The position numbers and the translations under genes were made by a program. The notes under the pieces were generated by a model. That model worked only from the letters and a program-made list of their open reading frames with translations. It was not told the DNA's origin and made no database searches. Of a stretch of 39,845 bases of DNA, positions 38,525 through 39,845 are shown one piece after another (position 1 is the stretch's first letter; each line of letters starts with the position of its first letter). The stretch spans positions 1-39,845 of the forward strand of contig JAPPMP010000037.1 of assembly GCA_028819005.1 (NCBI GenBank), given 5' to 3'. Source of the DNA: Acidimicrobiaceae bacterium (GTDB taxonomy: Bacteria; Actinomycetota; Acidimicrobiia; Acidimicrobiales; Aldehydirespiratoraceae).

Positions 38525-39845
38525 TCAGATCGTGGCGGTGTTTTGGAGGTGTTGGATGATTTGGAAGAACTCGGCTTGGTCGGGCTCGGCGAACAGGGCT
38601 TCGGGGCCTTGGGGTGCTACGGACGTGAAGGGTGACTCGTAGACGCGGCCGCTCTCGATGGTGCCGTGCTCGGTCAGATAGTTGATCACCATTTCGACGA
38701 AGCGGATCTGGTTGACGTTGTAGTGCTTGTCGTCGAGGAACTTGGCGAAAGCGCGTTTCGCGGCGGCTCGGTTGAGGCCCACCAGCGAGCGGATGAACAG
38801 CCCGAAGCTGCCGGCCCGTTGTGACGCCTCGGCAAAGGTCTCGTTGTCGCCGATGCCGGCGGCGACCAGCGCTCGCTGCAGGCCGTCCATGTCAGCCGCA
38901 GTCAACGGCTCGCCGCTGCGGACCTTGGCCACGACGTCCTCGGCCAGGTTCTCCTTCAGGAAGTGCTGCGCCTTCTTGCGGAACTGGGCGAACTCGTCGC
39001 TGCCAACACCACCGGCAGCGCCGTCGCCGCCCTCAGTGTCGCCAGCGCCGCCCGCCCCTCCGGTGCCGGGCAAATCAACCACGCGGGAGCCGCCGAACTC
39101 ATCGGCGAAGTCGCTGTAGAGGATGTTCTTGTTGGTGTACTCGATGAGTTGCACGAGGTTGCGCAACCGCTTTCGGGCGTCTTCGAGCATTGCGTAGGTG
39201 ACATCGGCCCACCATTCGTCGGTCTGGATGTCGGCGATCAACTCCTGCTGCTGGACCACGACGGGAATGGCCGTGCCCAGGTCCGCCAGCGCGGAGGCAA
39301 CGCGGATGATCCGCCGCCGTTGCCGCTCGAACGGGTCGTGCCGCAGCAGACCAAGCTGGGCGTTCAGCATTACCACGTCGAAGCGCTTGGCTTCCTCGCT
39401 GTCGGCATCGAGCCGGTCGGGCAGTTTGGCAACTCGCTCATTGAGTTCGGCCAAGTCCGCCAATGAAACCGAGTCCCACGCAGCCAACGTGCTGAACCGC
39501 TCCACCAGCTCCAGATGAGGGCGCACCAAGAAGTTGTCGGGGTTCATCGACTCCACAGTCCGGTGCAGGGTGGCTGCTATCTCGGCCCGCTCGTCGCCGA
39601 GCGCTACCACCGAGTCGAGCGTCTGCAACAGCTCCAGCCTCGCCGAGAAGAGGATCTCGCTGAGCGACTTGCCGGTCGACTTCTCCGCCGGCGCCAGCGG
39701 CTGGCTGAAGTACTCCAGGTTCCCGCAGAAGTCGAACACGTTGAAGTGCGTCTTGTGCCTGCGGGGCCCGAATAGGTCCGGACACAGCCGCGTCCCCCGG
39801 CCCAGCATCTGCCAGAACTTGGTCTTCGACCGCACCATCTTGAAG
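38525..39845 (-). CDS. Type I restriction enzyme R subunit (HsdR), C-terminal part (partial)
   Basis: The frame enters from the right edge; about 440 residues are visible and the start lies outside the window. FKMVRSKTKFWQMLGRGTRL is the last helicase motif (VI region, QMLGRGTRL) of the HsdR superfamily 2 motor, followed by FNVFDFCGN. The rest is the C-terminal helical region of EcoEI-type R subunits (ERFSTLAAWDSVSLADLAEL, FRKKAQHFLKENLAEDVVAK, FAKFLDDKHYNVNQIRFVEM). HsdR translocates and cuts DNA together with the HsdM and HsdS subunits, which are not in the window. A Gly/Ala-rich linker lies near residue ~265 of the visible part. Confidence 0.9.
   Translation of the reverse strand, partial: FKMVRSKTKFWQMLGRGTRLCPDLFGPRRHKTHFNVFDFCGNLEYFSQPLAPAEKSTGKSLSEILFSARLELLQTLDSVVALGDERAEIAATLHRTVESMNPDNFLVRPHLELVERFSTLAAWDSVSLADLAELNERVAKLPDRLDADSEEAKRFDVVMLNAQLGLLRHDPFERQRRRIIRVASALADLGTAIPVVVQQQELIADIQTDEWWADVTYAMLEDARKRLRNLVQLIEYTNKNILYSDFADEFGGSRVVDLPGTGGAGGAGDTEGGDGAAGGVGSDEFAQFRKKAQHFLKENLAEDVVAKVRSGEPLTAADMDGLQRALVAAGIGDNETFAEASQRAGSFGLFIRSLVGLNRAAAKRAFAKFLDDKHYNVNQIRFVEMVINYLTEHGTIESGRVYESPFTSVAPQGPEALFAEPDQAEFFQIIQHLQNTATI

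Noticed and set aside
1-39845. tRNA or rRNA genes
   Set aside because: I looked for T-loop and acceptor-stem patterns and found none that fold; RNase P RNA is the only RNA gene I can support.

Overview
The window is a gene-dense stretch of high-GC bacterial chromosome from an actinobacterium, most likely of the class Acidimicrobiia or a near relative (inference). The signs are very high GC at third codon positions, many GTG starts, 4-nt start/stop overlaps, F420-type oxidoreductase families, DUF3040, a MtrA/MtrB-like two-component pair with a GerMN lipoprotein, a PimB'-like mannosyltransferase, a polyprenol-phosphate mannose synthase and a DnaQ-UvrC fusion next to trpD. Threonine-rich extracellular linkers recur in three exported proteins. 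Both window ends cut through genes: a repeat-bearing exported protein on the left and a type I restriction HsdR subunit on the right.

Layout. 1-452: tail of a Thr-rich exported protein. 664-3020 (minus): ROK sugar kinase, a small conserved protein, an HNH nuclease and a lipoate ligase-like protein. 3089-7666 (plus): coupled MoxR ATPase, DUF58 and TgpA-like transglutaminase operon. 7727-8931 (minus): DUF3040 protein and polyprenol-phosphate mannose synthase. 8982-12027 (plus): small membrane protein, response regulator, histidine kinase, GerMN lipoprotein. 12088-14631: 6-phosphofructokinase and glycerol kinase, head to head. 14681-18152 (minus): epoxyqueuosine reductase, PimB'-like mannosyltransferase, membrane protein, SRPBCC protein and a small protein. 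18305-25451: Cys-rich small protein, a Tat-exported protein coupled to a GMC oxidoreductase, DnaQ-UvrC fusion, trpD, a membrane protein and a DegT-fold sugar dehydratase-like enzyme. 25491-25862: RNase P RNA. 25947-32999: membrane protein, coiled-coil zinc-ribbon protein, Gfo/Idh/MocA-like protein, PPOX protein, cold-shock protein with terminator, luciferase-like oxidoreductase, homocysteine methyltransferase, acyl-CoA ligase. 33139-35956: a hypothetical protein, a zinc-ribbon membrane protein and a CobW-type GTPase. 35966-39845: an accessory island with a 16-bp tandem array, a truncated glyoxalase-family gene, a VapBC toxin-antitoxin pair, an ASCH-domain gene coupled to a zinc-finger HNH nuclease gene, and type I HsdR.

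How the genes work together. The core is envelope and central metabolism: mannosyl-lipid synthesis, envelope signalling, glycolysis with glycerol entry, tRNA processing and modification, tryptophan synthesis. The right end looks like defence or mobile cargo. The best candidate for an undescribed system is the overlapping HNH-ASCH gene pair beside the type I restriction gene, which resembles a nuclease plus modified-base reader. The best candidate for unusual enzymology is the DegT-fold protein, which carries the His-for-Lys change of the CDP-sugar 3-dehydrases but lacks their iron-sulfur cysteines. A third theme is short tandem duplications placed at gene starts and stops throughout the window.
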